A stretch of 64,000 nt of DNA, taken from assembly GCA_009760855.2 (NCBI GenBank), contig WPIO01000031.1, forward strand, positions 205,001 to 269,000, read 5' to 3'. The DNA comes from Cristatella mucedo. Its lineage: Eukaryota > Bryozoa > Phylactolaemata > Cristatellidae. The translations under genes and the position numbers were made by a program. This document shows, in pieces, positions 1-11,249 of the stretch (positions are counted from its first letter, which is position 1; each line of letters opens with the position of its first letter). The notes below the pieces were generated by a model. That model was not told the DNA's origin. It did no database searches and saw only the letters and a list, made by a program, of their open reading frames with translations.

Positions 1-204
1 CACATGCATCCGCATTCGCTCGCTTTCACATGTCGATGCTTTCTTAACTCGGCGTTAAGACGTAACGGCGGCGTAACGACAGCTTACGCCACGACGCTTT
101 CGCATATGGGGTCGAATCTATCTGCACACCGTATCGACCTATGGCGGCCCCCTTTACATTTCAAATGCGACTGCGTAAGTTTCTTAGTTTCCAACTTTCC
201 GCCT

Positions 205-940
205 GTGTTAATGGTAAATAATAACAATTACATTTGTATAGCGCCCCAAGAGAGATATGGGATCCCTGTCTAAAAAAGCCTGAGTTTAGCAATGTTATGT
301 AGATGAAAGTAGGCAGACTTGATTGTGGAACTGATGCGGTCGTCTAATGAAAACTTCGGAACAGAACACCTCGATTACTTTTCAGATGCAACAGGAGATA
401 TGCTGGCAGTGCCGATTTGCCGTCATTTCAAGAACGCTTGCTTCCATCCATGTGCTGACGTCATCAATACACACTGCAAGGGTATGTAGAGAATTCGACG
501 TGCTCGAGGTGGGGGCTGGGAAGGATCAAAGCGGAAGTACAACCGTGTCTCATCGGCATAGAAGAAGTGAAAGCCTAGGTTGTGTCTGACAATCACATTG
601 GCCAGAGGGAGAGTATAAACCGCGAAAAGAACCGGACCTAGCACGGATCCCTGAGGTACACCTTTTAAGGTTCCTCGAATGATCTTTGTCTGCTCACATC
701 CATGCTCTGCTGAAATCTCCCACCGATATGGGACCTGAACCGATGCAAATAAGTGCCAGTGATGCCCAGGCGAGATGCGAGACGTCCAAGAACGTCACTT
801 CGTGATCAATAGTATCGAGCGGTAAAGAAAGATCAAGTGGAGCAAGCAGAGATGCTTTACCCGAGTCTGCATTCCTGAGAAGGTCGTTATACACCCATTG
901 GTAAACAACGGAAAGTTTTCAGATGAGTCAATTTGCCGAG
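205..940 (-). mobile_element. LINE family 1 (CR1/L2-like) fragment, reverse transcriptase part
   Basis: Read on the minus strand, about 900 to 590 gives reverse transcriptase text: a DLSLPLDTIDHEV core, then PQGSVLGPVLFAVYTL, then YADETRLY. The last is the YADD catalytic box with the second Asp replaced by Glu. Frames are broken, so this is a dead copy. At about 215-262 a tail-like end (AT-rich, then tagcgccccaagaga) joins abruptly to LINE body. The family belongs to the Jockey/CR1/L2 group by RT signature; the clade name is inference. Confidence 0.8.
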
Positions 941-949
941 AGAAGTAGT

Positions 950-951
<2 letters not shown>

Positions 952-1042
<91 letters not shown>
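952..1042. repeat. (CT)n microsatellite
   Basis: Uninterrupted CT dinucleotides over about 91 bases, directly next to the 5' side of the LINE fragment. On the minus strand it reads as an Arg-Glu repeat, which is not a protein. Confidence 0.98.
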
Positions 1043-1045
<3 letters not shown>

Positions 1046-1164
1046 TCACTGACTCTGACGCTGAGGCTACGCTAATTTACCCGTCGTTGCTTGAAACGTT
1101 TTTCCTACTAACAGCAATTCAAAAAGTCACCTAATTCGAAGACGTTTGATAAGATACTAAAAAA

Positions 1165-1460
1165 CCCTCGTTCGGACCTAGCTGAACTGCCGCACCAGTT
1201 TCTGCAACCTCCTCGGGCACTCTGCAATTAACCTCGTTGAGCAATTGAATTAGCTGACCCATTACCCGTGCGCTTAAAGATTGTTGACGACGAAAGCAAG
1301 TGCTTAGCATTTCGAAGACTGGATTCCAAAGCCGTAATTTTTATTCAACGACATATTCTCTCCAGCTGTCCACCGCGGCAGCCGTCCTGCCAAGCCGACC
1401 TTAGCTTCTACTTTCATGCTGCTCGCTTTCTCAACGGTCCTCCTGACTCGTGACGGTAAA
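1165..1460 (+). mobile_element. LINE family 2 fragment, degenerate C-terminus
   Basis: The sequence around 1345-1450 aligns by eye with the end of LINE family 2 ORF2 seen at 60950-61080 (plus) and 62960-63130 (minus): ACGACATATTCTC, then a Cys/Tyr/His-rich stretch, then CTCAACGGTCC. The upstream part echoes the LAELLHQFQ segment. No intact frame remains. Confidence 0.55.
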
Positions 1461-1478
1461 CGAGGGTGACTTTGACTG

Positions 1479-1509
<31 letters not shown>

Positions 1510-1513
1510 GAGA
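1479..1513. repeat. (GA)n microsatellite
   Basis: About 35 bases of GA repeat with one GGG interruption. Confidence 0.95.
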
Positions 1514-1584
1514 CCTCCGACGGTCCTCCTAGAATATTCTGAAGTAATGCAGAAAATACCAAGACATTCGTAAGGGGCCCATAT

Positions 1585-2372
1585 GAAGTAGAGTAGCAGT
1601 AGACGCTAGAAGTAGAAGTAGAAGGAGTAGACGAAGGTAGTAGAACTAGGAGTAGACGCTAGAAGTAGAAGTAGAAGGAGTAGACGAAGGTAGTAGAACT
1701 AGGAGTAGACGAAGCAGTAGACGCTGGTAGTAGAAGTAGAAGGAGTAGACGAAGCAGTAGACGCTGGTAGTAGAAGTAGGAGTAGACGAAGCAGTAGACG
1801 CTGGTAGTAGAAGTAGAAGGAGCAGACGAAGCAGTAGACGAAGGTAGTAGAAGTAGGAGTAGACGAAGCAGTAGACGAAGGTAGTAGAAGTAGAAGGAGT
1901 AGACGAAGCAGTAGACGAAGGTAGTAGAAGTAGAAGGAGTAGACGAAGCAGTAGACGCTGGTAGTAGAAGTAGAAGTAGGAGTAGACGAAGCAGTAGACA
2001 TTGGTAGTAGAAGTAGAAGTAGGAGTAGACGAGGCAGTAGACGCTGGTAGCAGAAGTAGAAGTAGGAGTAGACGAAGCAGTAGATGCTGCTTGTAGAAGT
2101 AGAAGGAGTAGACAAAGCAGTAGACGCTGGTAGTAGAAGTAGAAGGAGTAGACGAAGCAGTAGACACAGATAGTAGAAGTAGGAGTAGACGAAGCAGTTG
2201 ACGCTGGTAGTAGAAGTAGGATTAGACGAAGCAGTAGACGCTGGTAGTAGAAGTAGGAGTAGACGAAGCAGTAGACGCTGGTAGTAGAAGTAGAAGGAGT
2301 AGACGAAGCAGTAGACGCTGGTAGTAGAAGTAGAAGTATAAGTAGGAGTAGACGAAGCAGTAGACGCTGGCG
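1585..2372. repeat. Minisatellite with units of about 37-43 bp
   Basis: About 20 imperfect copies of a purine-rich unit (tagtagaagtagaaggagta, then gacgaagcagtagacgctg). Neighbouring acgctg marks sit 40 bp (1721 to 1761) and 37 bp (1761 to 1798) apart, so units differ by whole TAG/AGA triplets. All measured periods equal 1 modulo 3, so the minus strand stays open in all three frames (about 170-280 codons, Ser/Leu/Tyr-rich). These overlapping open frames are a by-product of the repeat and I do not call a gene. Confidence 0.95.
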
Positions 2373-2444
2373 AAGTGGCAGCTCTGCCGCAGCGAGTTGC
2401 AGGCAGCAACGTAGCAGCAACAACTATCGTTGTCGAGTAACTGG

Positions 2445-2515
2445 CGTGCCCGCTAGCCCGCGAGGCTAGCCCCCTCCCGCTAGCCCGCCCCCTCCCGCTA
2501 GCCCTCGAGCTAGAG
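2445..2515. repeat. Short GC-rich tandem repeat (ccctcccgctagccc)
   Basis: Three to four imperfect copies of a 15-20 base unit built on cccgctagccc lie immediately after the minisatellite. From here to about 3230 I see no other recognisable feature apart from a short poly-C run at 3171-3180. Confidence 0.7.
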
Positions 2516-3239
2516 CCTGGGGTTTGCGAAAAAGGTAGCCCCCTCCCCAATCATTTCCTTATTGAACCTGCCGCCGAGGGACCTCCGTAAATCGAAATCC
2601 GCCGATTCTCGGGCAATCAGACTATTCTCGCCTCTGGGTTCTGGGCGGCAGTTCCTGCCTCCCATGGGATCGAACACGTGTGAAAGCTAGCTCGTGGAAA
2701 GTTTGGACTCAAATTCTGAAAATTCCGACTTAACACTGGCATCCACACCCTATTTTTCGACGCTTTAGTGCTCCGGTTCGAAAGAAAAGAAGGCTGGCGG
2801 GTTTTTGGCGGCGTTGGTTACATTTCGTTGCAGAAAAAATTGGAACGAAGAAGCCGCATTCGTTAAATTTAGTTAGTTCACCCCATCTCGATCGTCGCTC
2901 AATCGTCGCTCGATCGTCACTCTTCCGTAGTGAGCGACCATCATAGCGACATTCAACGACAGGCCGGACACATGGGAAGCAGGCAAGCGGTAGATTGACA
3001 CTGCGCTTAATGGCGCATCTCTGAACGAGCTGGAAATTGCAGACCGTCGTGCCAGAACGCAGCTTAAACAGCTGCGACAAGGAAGGACCTGGGCAAGGGT
3101 CACTGATGAGGAAGAGATATCGTTCGGCTACGTCACGTCGCAGGCGTCCGGGCTTGCTTTGAGCAGCACACCCCCCCCCCAGTCTATCTGGTCGTGTATG
3201 CGGTCGTAGCAAAGTCTTCTGTAACTGATTGACTCCTGG

Positions 3240-3462
3240 TCTCCCTACCTGTGCAGTAGCCAACAGTTGGTGCCACACTCTACAGCTTGTCTTGCCTGTT
3301 GGCATTGCCACAGCTGCCACGTTTCGCGGCTTCTAGACAGCCTGCACTGGCTCTGCCTGAAGCTGCATGTCGACTTCAAAGCGATTTCACCCACTTTTAG
3401 ATTCCTCAATAATCGTGCTCGGGTTTACCTATCTGACATACCTCCTAATAGCCCAGGAGGTA
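3240..3462 (+). mobile_element. LINE family 1 fragment, degenerate ORF2 C-terminus
   Basis: Plus-strand translation gives LDSLHWLCLKLHVDFKAIS, then PTFRFLNN and RVYLSDIPPN. This matches the LHWLPVKQRxDFKxLSLTFRxLH...AYLSDLLP signature of better copies at 31.8 kb and 35.2 kb. It is truncated at both ends and abuts a SINE. Confidence 0.75.
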
Positions 3463-3464
3463 AT

Positions 3465-3605
3465 TTGCTCTCTCTTCACGACCGAGGTCGTTAGTTCGAA
3501 CCAGTGGGCGATTCTTTATTTCCAACTGCAAGCAGTGGTGATAGCTGTTAAGGCTCATCTACCGCTATAAAAATGAGGCTGATAAATCAGCTAATATATT
3601 TTTGG
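3465..3605 (+). mobile_element. SINE family B (tRNA-derived), 5'-truncated copy
   Basis: It starts with a degraded tRNA B box (ggtcgttagttcgaacc), followed by an approximately 110-base body containing actgcaagcagtggtgatag. That body matches the second copy at 33972-34145 (opposite strand) base for base over long stretches. The A-box half is missing. Confidence 0.75.
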
Positions 3606-3936
3606 TAAGGCTGCATGCCATCGCCGCATTACCCACCCCCTTCACTTGGGTATAGCAACTCAGGTGCTTCTAACCGATCTCGCTTTTGAGTTCGCAGGCT
3701 CATAGAGCCTGCCATTAATCCTGGCTGACGCGTGGGACATTTCTTGACTTTAAAGATTTTTTTAAATAAATAAAAATACACGCGTTCCTCTAGCAGTTTG
3801 CTCTGTCCGAGCGATGTGTCTTACAATCGATTATGCAGGCTAAATTGAATAAAAGTATCACTGAGCAGATGGCTTGCTTAAGTTCTGCAATTAATGGAGC
3901 ATTACTAATTAAGACAATAGTCTAGAAAAGGTGCAA

Positions 3937-4005
3937 GACAAGTGGCCAGACATGACTGCCGCGTTGTCGTATCGACAACGGAGCAGTCAAGTCTGGACAC
4001 TTGTC
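3937..4005. repeat. Near-perfect 33-bp hairpin with 3-base loop
   Basis: The left arm 3937-3969 pairs with 3973-4005 at 29 of 33 positions around the loop TAT. It lies just upstream of the dead hAT transposase, so it may be a transposon-end structure. That link is inference. Confidence 0.85.
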
Positions 4006-4039
4006 AGTTATACAGAAGAGGATACTGTCCAGAAACGAG

Positions 4040-5065
4040 AAGGCAATTTTTGTAAACTATGGCAACCACAGCTTGAACCAAGCAGGAGTTCATGCAGCAA
4101 ATCAAGATTCCGTTTTCATTACCTATTTTGGAACAATAGAGACCACCTACTTATTCTCTTCAAGACCAATTCTGAGGTAAGAAGGACTGAAGAAAGTCTT
4201 ACTCATCACTACCAAACGTGACGTTGCAACAAGGTGGAGTGCAAGAGTGGAGGCCGTGACAGCTATCAATGATGGACTGAACAGCATCGTAGGTCTTTTG
4301 TAGCAACTGTGTCTGAAGGCACATGTGGAACACTTGAAACAAGAAGTGAAGCTGTCCGTCTCCGACACTGTTTTTTGAGCTTCAAATTTTGGCTCTGTCG
4401 CCATTTTGGTACATCATCTTAAGGAAGATTGATCGCGTTCACAAAAGACTGCAGGATCCAAAGATGAACTTCAAAGACACCTCTTGTGACCTCCACTCTC
4501 CTGAGATTGAGTTACCAAGACTTCGAGAAGACCTGTGCCAAGAATCACTACTAGCTGCCAAAAGAGATGTGAATTGTGGGGGAGTGGCAGTTGAACGAAG
4601 AATCCCCCCAAAGGACGCAGACGCCTAGAGAAGTCTCTCTCGGGATGTTAGTATCACGGTAGAGGAGTAGATTACAAGAATTATCATGAATAGCATAGAC
4701 TATCTCCGACAAAAAACTACAACTAGGTTTTTAAGGCTCACAGATCTTGATGCCAAATTTGATTTCTTGCTGGAAGTTGAAAAGCTTTTGAAGACACTTG
4801 ACTAGACCAAACTCCTATAGCAAAATGTAGATCTTGGAGGCTTCTAGTGTTCAGACGTTGCTCGAACATAACTGTACAACAAAATACATGACTTTAAATG
4901 CTTTTTTCCACACGTTACGACTCGGCACTAAAGGCACGACTGGATCTCATGTCTTTGATTGTCAGTTATGAAGTAGATGTGTTACCTGATTTGAGAGCTG
5001 TCTTGTAAGTTCTTCTCATCGCAGCTGTATCAGTTGCCAGTTGTGAATGCTCCTTTAACAAGCTG
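4040..5065 (+). pseudogene. hAT-superfamily transposase relic (ZMYM1-like type)
   Basis: The reading frame jumps several times, but the segments follow the order of a hAT transposase. First come a VNYGNHSLNQAG-like segment and FGTIETTYLF. Next is TRWSARVEAVTAINDGLN at about 4210-4280, the typical T/DTRWSxR block. Then come IDRVHKRLQDPKMNFKD and LPRLREDLCQESL at about 4430-4550. Last is VLLIAAVSVASCECSFNKLN at about 5010-5067, the C-terminal dimerisation motif in which hATs show a V-x-x-A-E-R-S-F-S-K-L-like string. Several stops and frameshifts mean it cannot encode an active enzyme. A LINE tail interrupts it at its 3' edge. Family assignment is from motif memory. Confidence 0.8.
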
Positions 5066-5260
5066 AATAATATCAATAATAAATGTGTATAGCCCCTTCA
5101 TAGAACTGAATTTCTTTCTAGGTACTTTGATATGCAATGTAGAAAGCATTACCAAATGATTGGTAGTAACAGCCACAAACAGCAGGCATAGTACAAGTAG
5201 TTACGTGCACACGAAGAACGAATCCCAAAGACCATGTTGCCTTATCTGAGAGCGTCAAAG
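5066..5260 (-). mobile_element. LINE family 1, 3' end only
   Basis: It begins with the antisense tail (aataataaatgtgtatagcc), then the conserved block around gaactgaatttctttctagg, then body similar to other minus-strand 3' ends (tggtagtaacagc, then agcacataagcac-like text). Confidence 0.65.
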
Positions 5261-5809
5261 AGGAAATATTGAACCTGTGATTTGGTCTTGCTAATCATAG
5301 AAAAAGAAACATTTGGAAATATCGACTTTCAAGCTGCAATAGACCAATTTGCCACGTTCAAGGCCAGACGAATTCACCCAAATTAAAAGTTGTGATAGCT
5401 ACCTTGTACCTGTACAAGAGGAAATAAAATTGTCTCAACTCAATACGCCTGCTAACGTGTGTTTTTCGTTTGACGCAATTTTTGACAGGCAGATGGGCGC
5501 CATTTGCAGCCATTTGCTTTGTCTCGGGCGCCGATATTACTCACTATGCCTCTGCCAAGCGGTACTCGAGCAGCCAGACAATTAATTGCTACTAGGTCAG
5601 ATCGTGAGCGCGTTTGCTTGTGCGCCAGGAGCGAAAGCACCCACTCGAGGCTAACAGCGGATCCAGTTTAGTCGTGAGTGGTAAGCAGTTCGGTAGCAAT
5701 GGCGAGACTTAGCTTATTCCCGTACTTTGGGGCAGCCCGGCACTATATGTGGTAGATGGCGTCACTTAATAGCGATGCGTTTCCAAATGACTCTTTCCAG
5801 TTTACAGCA

Positions 5810-5918
5810 TAGGTAAAGTGCCTAGCAAGAGATAAGATTCTCTGGCCGTGCCATACAAATTTATTGCAGTAATAAGAATAGTTATTATTTTTATTATTAT
5901 TAGTATACACTTCATTGT
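5810..5918 (+). mobile_element. LINE/SINE 3' tail fragment
   Basis: The pattern gtaaagtgcctagcaagaga, then attctctggc, then catacaaatttattg, then a degenerate ATT repeat. This is the conserved 3' end of LINE family 1 and its SINE relatives. Nothing recognisable lies upstream. Confidence 0.6.
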
Positions 5919-7382
5919 AATGCTGCACTGCAACTTCGCTCGGTACTTTGCCGCGACAGGAGCGAAATGGAGCCACACCACGTGACTCGCTGCGTTCCAA
6001 TTCATGCTGCTACACATATATGCAATTCATTTTTATAGCGGTAGGCGGCGGACCGCTCCATTCCAGCCTGCGGCTTGGCGACAGTCTAACAATTCTACGC
6101 ACGGCGCCGCCAGCAAGATGCGAACACAAGACTTCACAGAGCCGAATATCTGGCACTAGCAGGTAAACAGCCATCCGGATGTGACCCATTGAGGGCCAAT
6201 TGGCAAGCTATCGCTGCTGACATTTGTGCTTCCCTTATCATTCAAAGACAAGTTTCTCACACATTTTGACTTTCTTTAACACGTTTCCACAATCCCATCA
6301 GTGACGATTATAAAACTGGTATTAATACATTTAATCTAGCGCCCGCAGAGAACTCAATATCTTTCTAGGCACTTTACTTTTGCTGGAAAGGAAGCACGAT
6401 CGAATGGTTAGTGGTAGCATGCTCAATAAATAACAAGAGTAATATGGTTAGGGGTGACAAGTACAGGGTCAGCATGCAAGTATTGTAAGTGGCAGAATGC
6501 ACAGTGTCAGCAGGCATAAGCACGAAAAGTCGAATCACACGGACCTACTAAACGTTTTGATGAGTCCTTAGTTTCTTTTTAAATGTGATCAAGTCAGGAG
6601 ATGTCGCAACACAAGTCGAAAGTAAGTTCCAGGCTTTGGGACCATACGAACTAAAGGCACAGTCTCCAATGGATTCGAGCTGTGTATTCTATTGCGTATC
6701 ACTTTGCAGCAAATGTAAAGCGCCTAGAAAGAGATTAAGTTCTCTGAGGGCGCTTTATCAAGTGCAATATTATTATTATTATTATTACGAGGTATAGGTA
6801 AACGGTTGGATTCCGAAAAGTGGGTGTTATGATGCTTAGCCTGTTGGGGGAGTAGATTTAATAGGTAGACTGGAGCCAAAAAATGAAGGAACCTAAAAGT
6901 GAGCGACAAATCCTTAAAGTTGATCTGTTGCTTGACTGGTAGCCAGTGAAGGTTGGCAAGAAGTGGTGAGATGTGGCCACTGTGATGCTCACGACCAACA
7001 ATCCTAGCTGCAGAGTTGTGCACCAGCCTTAAGCGCCCGATTTCACAGGCCGGTAGACCAGCAAGCAGTAAGTTCCAGAAGTCGAGATGGCATGTCACAA
7101 ATGCATGGGCCAATTTAGATGTGGTATCCCTGTCTAAACAAGCCCGAATGTTAGCAATGTTATGTAGCTGAAAGAGGGCAGACTTGACTGTGGAGCTGAT
7201 GTTGTCGTCTAATGAAAGGTCACTTTGGAACATGACACCTAGATTTCGTGTAGATTCAACAAAAGATATGCTGGCAGAGCCGATTTTGAGTGTTCGCCTT
7301 TTCAATTTTGGAATCACACTTGGTTCTATCCATTTCTAGTAAGATGGCTATATCATAATTCAATTTCAGAAAGTTTTCTGCA

Positions 7383-7492
7383 ATTCATAAACATCTCTTT
7401 GCAGCAAATGTGAAGCGCCTAGAAAGAGATTGAGTTCTCTGAGAGCGCTTTATCAAGTGTATTATTATTATTATATTATTATTACATATGTC
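7383..7492 (+). mobile_element. Nested LINE family 1 3' tail inside the antisense LINE
   Basis: A plus-oriented end (ctttgcagcaaatgtgaagc, then the family block, then ATT repeats) interrupts the minus-strand LINE. The host LINE resumes after it with the tgtcatcaatac text also found uninterrupted near 460 in the copy at 205-940. This is a short, 5'-truncated later insertion. Confidence 0.8.
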
Positions 7493-7680
7493 ATCAATAC
7501 ATGCAGCAAGGGAATTGAGGGATTTCGACATGCTGGACGACTTCGAGGGATCGAACCAAAGGTACAACTGAGTGTTATCTCCATAGAAGCGAAAGCCAAG
7601 ATTATGCCTGGTAATTACACCAACTAGAGGGAGAGTATAAACTACGAAAAGAACGGGACCAAGCACAGCTCCTTGAGGTA

Positions 7681-7802
7681 CCCCATATTTCAGAGGTTCC
7701 TTAGATGATGTTTGTCCATTTACATCAATACTCGGGAGTCTCCCCATATTTCAGAGGTTACTTGGAAGATGTTTGTTCATTTACATCAATACTCAGGAGT
7801 CT
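7681..7802. repeat. 61-bp tandem duplication within the LINE
   Basis: ccccatatttcagaggtt starts at 7681 and again at 7742. The two units differ at a handful of bases. Confidence 0.9.
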
Positions 7803-10104
7803 CCCACGGAGATAAGACCTGAACCATTGAAATGAGTGCCAGTGCTGCTCGGGCGAGATAAGAGGCGCTCAAGAAATACTTGGCGATAGAAAGTATCAAA
7901 ATCTGCTGAAAGATCAAGCAAAACAAGCAGAGAGACTCTTACCTAAGTCTGCATTCTTAAGTAGGCCGTTATAAACCCGAAGAAATGCCGACTCTGTGCA
8001 GTGATTAGCTCTAAAAACAGACTAGAACTTACTAGCAAGGTTTCAAGTATCAATATATGAATTTAGACGGTCTGCCAGGATTCGTTCCGTGTTTGTGAGG
8101 TAGGAACGGTTAAAAACAGACCGGACAGAAGTACCTCAAATTTTCTTGATCGTGTTGCTTTCTTTAGTAGCGGCCTGACTATAGCTTTTTCTAAAGGTGC
8201 ATGAGTAACATGACCTGAGGTTAATTACATGTTTATGATATTACTTGTGTGTGGCAGAAGCAGATCAACGCATCGTAGAAGCAGGAGAGTTGGAATAGGG
8301 TTCAGAAGACTAGTTGTCTTCTTTAATTGGGATATGAAACTCAGGAAGAGGTCACTTGTGACCTTCTTGAATGTAGATATTCAGGTGCTGCATGGAATTG
8401 AGAGACGGGATTCCAGGAGGGGTGCTGCCATCTTAGGTATATACTCTTGATCTTGTCTGTCTTGCTGACAAAAAAAGCTATAGAAGCGATCAGCAAGACC
8501 ATAACGGGTATCATTAGGTAAGGAGCTGGGAGGGTTTAAGGAGATGGTTGACCGTTGACATCAGCATTTTTACATTGTGCACCTGTGATTCAACAATTTT
8601 GTATAAAAGCTAGACATGGCCTTTGGTAGGATCGATTCGTACAATTTAAAGTAGTCCTCGTAACCCTGTTCATGGACAGTCTGTCCTGATCTTTTCTATG
8701 CTTTTACAAGCTTGCACTTAGTAGACCTAGCTAATTTAATGCCTGTGATAAACTATAGGCCGTCTGGGCGAGAGCGCACAGTGTGCTTATTCAGAGGGGC
8801 AAACTCGTCGAGAATGTTAGCTAGTGTCATTTTGTAGCAATCTACCAATGATGACAGGTCGGAAGGGGGACTGGGCAGCAGAGGCGAAGCAGCTATTCTG
8901 GCACGAACAGCATCGATGTCAATGGTCTTGATGTTTGGCGATTCACAGGTGATTTTAGATGAGGAGAAGGACACACATTATTGCCTGCATGAGATCTCCA
9001 TGTGTTCGAATAAGCAGAATTTGGTAACACGTAGCGATGACAAAGTGCAGTTGTATCGGAAAATGTAATCGAGCGTGTGACCCTTGATGTGATTAGGGCC
9101 ATGCACATGAGCCACAGGAGACAGTGAGTCAGTCAGTGCACAAAATTCTGTACTGAAGGCAGCAGATAAGTTATCAAAATGAATGTTCAAATCACCCATA
9201 ATGAGTAAAGATTGATATCTCACACACAGAATTGAAATGAGATCAGATAAGTCTGGTATAAAGAAGGACTTGGTACATGGTGGGTGATAAACTGCTGCCA
9301 CCATCGGTAGCTTGTTGTCGGGTGAAATCAAGACTGAATATATTGACAAAAGACTGATTCGAGGGTACTGCAAACGGTTTGAAATTAAAGGTCAGCCGCG
9401 TGATTATAATGACTCGGCCTCCAATTTTGATTGATACTGGTGTGTGAAAGAAGGAGAAGCCCGTTGGGGTTGCGCCTTTAATTGTCGGGCAGTTTACCAA
9501 TTTTAGCCACGTTCCAGTCAAGGCGAGCAGGTCGAGGCCTTTTTTAAAATAATGTGGCTCATTAATAAAGGTTTGTATCACATCGAATAAGGATTCTATA
9601 GAAAGGAGTTAGGTTGGGCCTCCGGAGTTACAGCAGGCCAGATGATCAATAAGTTAGAGAGATTCATAGTAACGCTTGAGGGAGGATGTGCGGAGTGATT
9701 AGAGACAGTGCTAGGAATACCAAACAAGCGGACACTCAGCTCACAGCTCCCGCCAAACGAGCGGTGGTTCAGCTCGCGGCTCCGGCCTCCTCGGCGCTTT
9801 TCTTTGGTTAATCCATAATTCCCGGATCTTAGCAGCAGCAATACAATCTAGGACTTCATTTGAACTACCATTAAGACGTGATAATAGATAGGCATGATCA
9901 TACCTAATATTCAGGTTACTAGTCGCCGGCGTATCTAACACCGTAAATATGCGTTATCAAGCACATTGCATGTGGCCAGCAGTTGGAGGCACGCCAACGA
10001 AGTTATAGAAAAATAAAATTGTTAAGTAGTATCAATTGCAGGCATACTAGTTGAGACGCTACAGGTAAACACTAGGTGTATCATTCGAACCGGATAGTTA
10101 CTAA

Positions 10105-10720
10105 CATAATAACAATAAGGTAATTATTTGTTTACATGGCGCCCCCGAGAGACTAAATCTTTTTTTAAGCTCTTTGCTTGGAATAAGAAAGAAGCATAAG
10201 AAGGCATCAGTGATAAAAAAAACATGCACCGTTTCAACAGGCTAAACTCGCGAAGGACAATTAACCTAGATTGATCGGACGCTTAACAACGAACCAACCG
10301 GTGAGCTTTTAGCCTCGTATAAAATTTTCAAGACGCGGGGAAGGCGAAATGTCATTCAGTAGTAGAGAGTTCCGGGCTTGAGAAAAGCCAAGGAACTAAG
10401 CTTAAGCCTAAGTCTGAGACTGATTGAAGACAGGTTAGAGGCAGAGCGAAAGGAACCAAAGTCAAAGCGGCGGACATGTACGAGAGGAAGTGGCGACGAG
10501 TCGCACCGAAGAAGACCTTACACTCACTGAGTGACAGCGACTTGAAATCACTGAATGCGCTTTTTGGTGGGGAGCCGCGGATGCAGGAGGACAGCAAACG
10601 TTTGATTTGTCGCTTTCGGTTGGCGTTCATCGCACGCAGGTGAGACTGCCAAGCTTGGTGCCATCTGTCAGAATCGTCACAAAGAAGGCTGGAAGTAGAC
10701 TTGCCAGGGGAGAGCAACCA
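10105..10720 (-). mobile_element. Retroelement-like fragment with LINE/SINE-type 3' end
   Basis: Around 10110-10180 the plus strand has an AT-rich run, then acatggcgcccccgagagac and taaatct, which resembles the antisense 3' tail of SINE A/LINE 1. Upstream on the minus strand (10717-10352) is a 121-codon open frame that I do not recognise. The element type is therefore uncertain. Confidence 0.4.
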
Positions 10721-10854
10721 AAGTCTTGGTGGGATGGCAAGAATGCCTGAACTAATTTGGCATCGCTACCCTTATGTAAGCACGCCACAATTTGTGACAC
10801 ATCGGATTGTTAAAAACAGGCAGACATGACTCGCAATCTTACGCGGTCTTCGAG

Positions 10855-11150
10855 TTACAGGCTAGTTTCTATAATAGCGGGCGACGACGAGTCGTTGTCC
10901 AAGGACCGGCGAGGAGGCGGCGGCGTCTTAGCTTCAATAGCTCGCCTCGCCTCGTCTGCAGAAGGCGGACTCGGGAGGCGCTCGACCAGCGTCTTGAAAT
11001 GCACCGAGCCTCGACCTCGGAGGACTTGAGGATTCTCGCTCGCGTCGGAGGTGCCTGCATCGCGGTCGAGGTGCATTTTGCCGGCGGTCGCGACGTCGAG
11101 TGATGCGCGGCCGATGCGACATGACTGCCGCCCGTGACGCCGATGCACGA
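10855..11150. other. CpG-rich patch, no gene recognised
   Basis: Dense CG dinucleotides, with overlapping open frames of 60-98 codons on both strands. All are Arg/Ala/Pro-rich as expected from base composition. It could be a promoter-type CpG-rich region or a relic exon; nothing in the sequence decides this. Confidence 0.4.
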
Positions 11151-11249
11151 ATGGAGTGCGATCCTCGGCGATTAAATGTCAGTTCCGCCATCCTATTATA
11201 TCGTGTCCCATTTGGCACTGCTTACAATCAGCCTCACCCAAAGTGGCTG

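Larger units (their letters stand above)
6310..9950 (-). mobile_element. LINE family 1, longest copy: endonuclease plus reverse transcriptase, broken
   Basis: On the minus strand, from about 9940 down to 6310, the parts appear in order. A short N-terminal stretch is at 9941-9600. An AP-endonuclease-like domain follows, with LLIMGDLNIHFD and HTLDYIF at about 9220-9050. The RT has a GVPQGAVLGPVLFVVYTLPL block near 7680 and YGDNTQLYLWFD at the YADD position. The C-terminal region is 7317-6720, with FVTCHLDFWNLLLAGLP, HNSAARIVGREH and LHWLPVKQQINFKDLSLTFR. The 3' end lies near 6310. Stops and frameshifts separate the parts, and two local rearrangements (a nested tail at 7383 and a 61-bp duplication at 7681) add damage. 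This is a non-LTR retrotransposon of the CR1/L2 type, now inactive. Confidence 0.88.

Noticed and set aside
795-1049. Arg-Glu repeat protein on the minus strand
   Set aside because: It is the CT microsatellite read in frame.
1646-2550. Three overlapping minus-strand open frames of 173-283 codons
   Set aside because: They are translations of the minisatellite in three frames; no start context, domain or codon bias supports a gene.
10352-10717. 121-codon minus frame as a host gene
   Set aside because: Unrecognised and adjacent to a LINE/SINE-like tail; more likely part of a mobile element.
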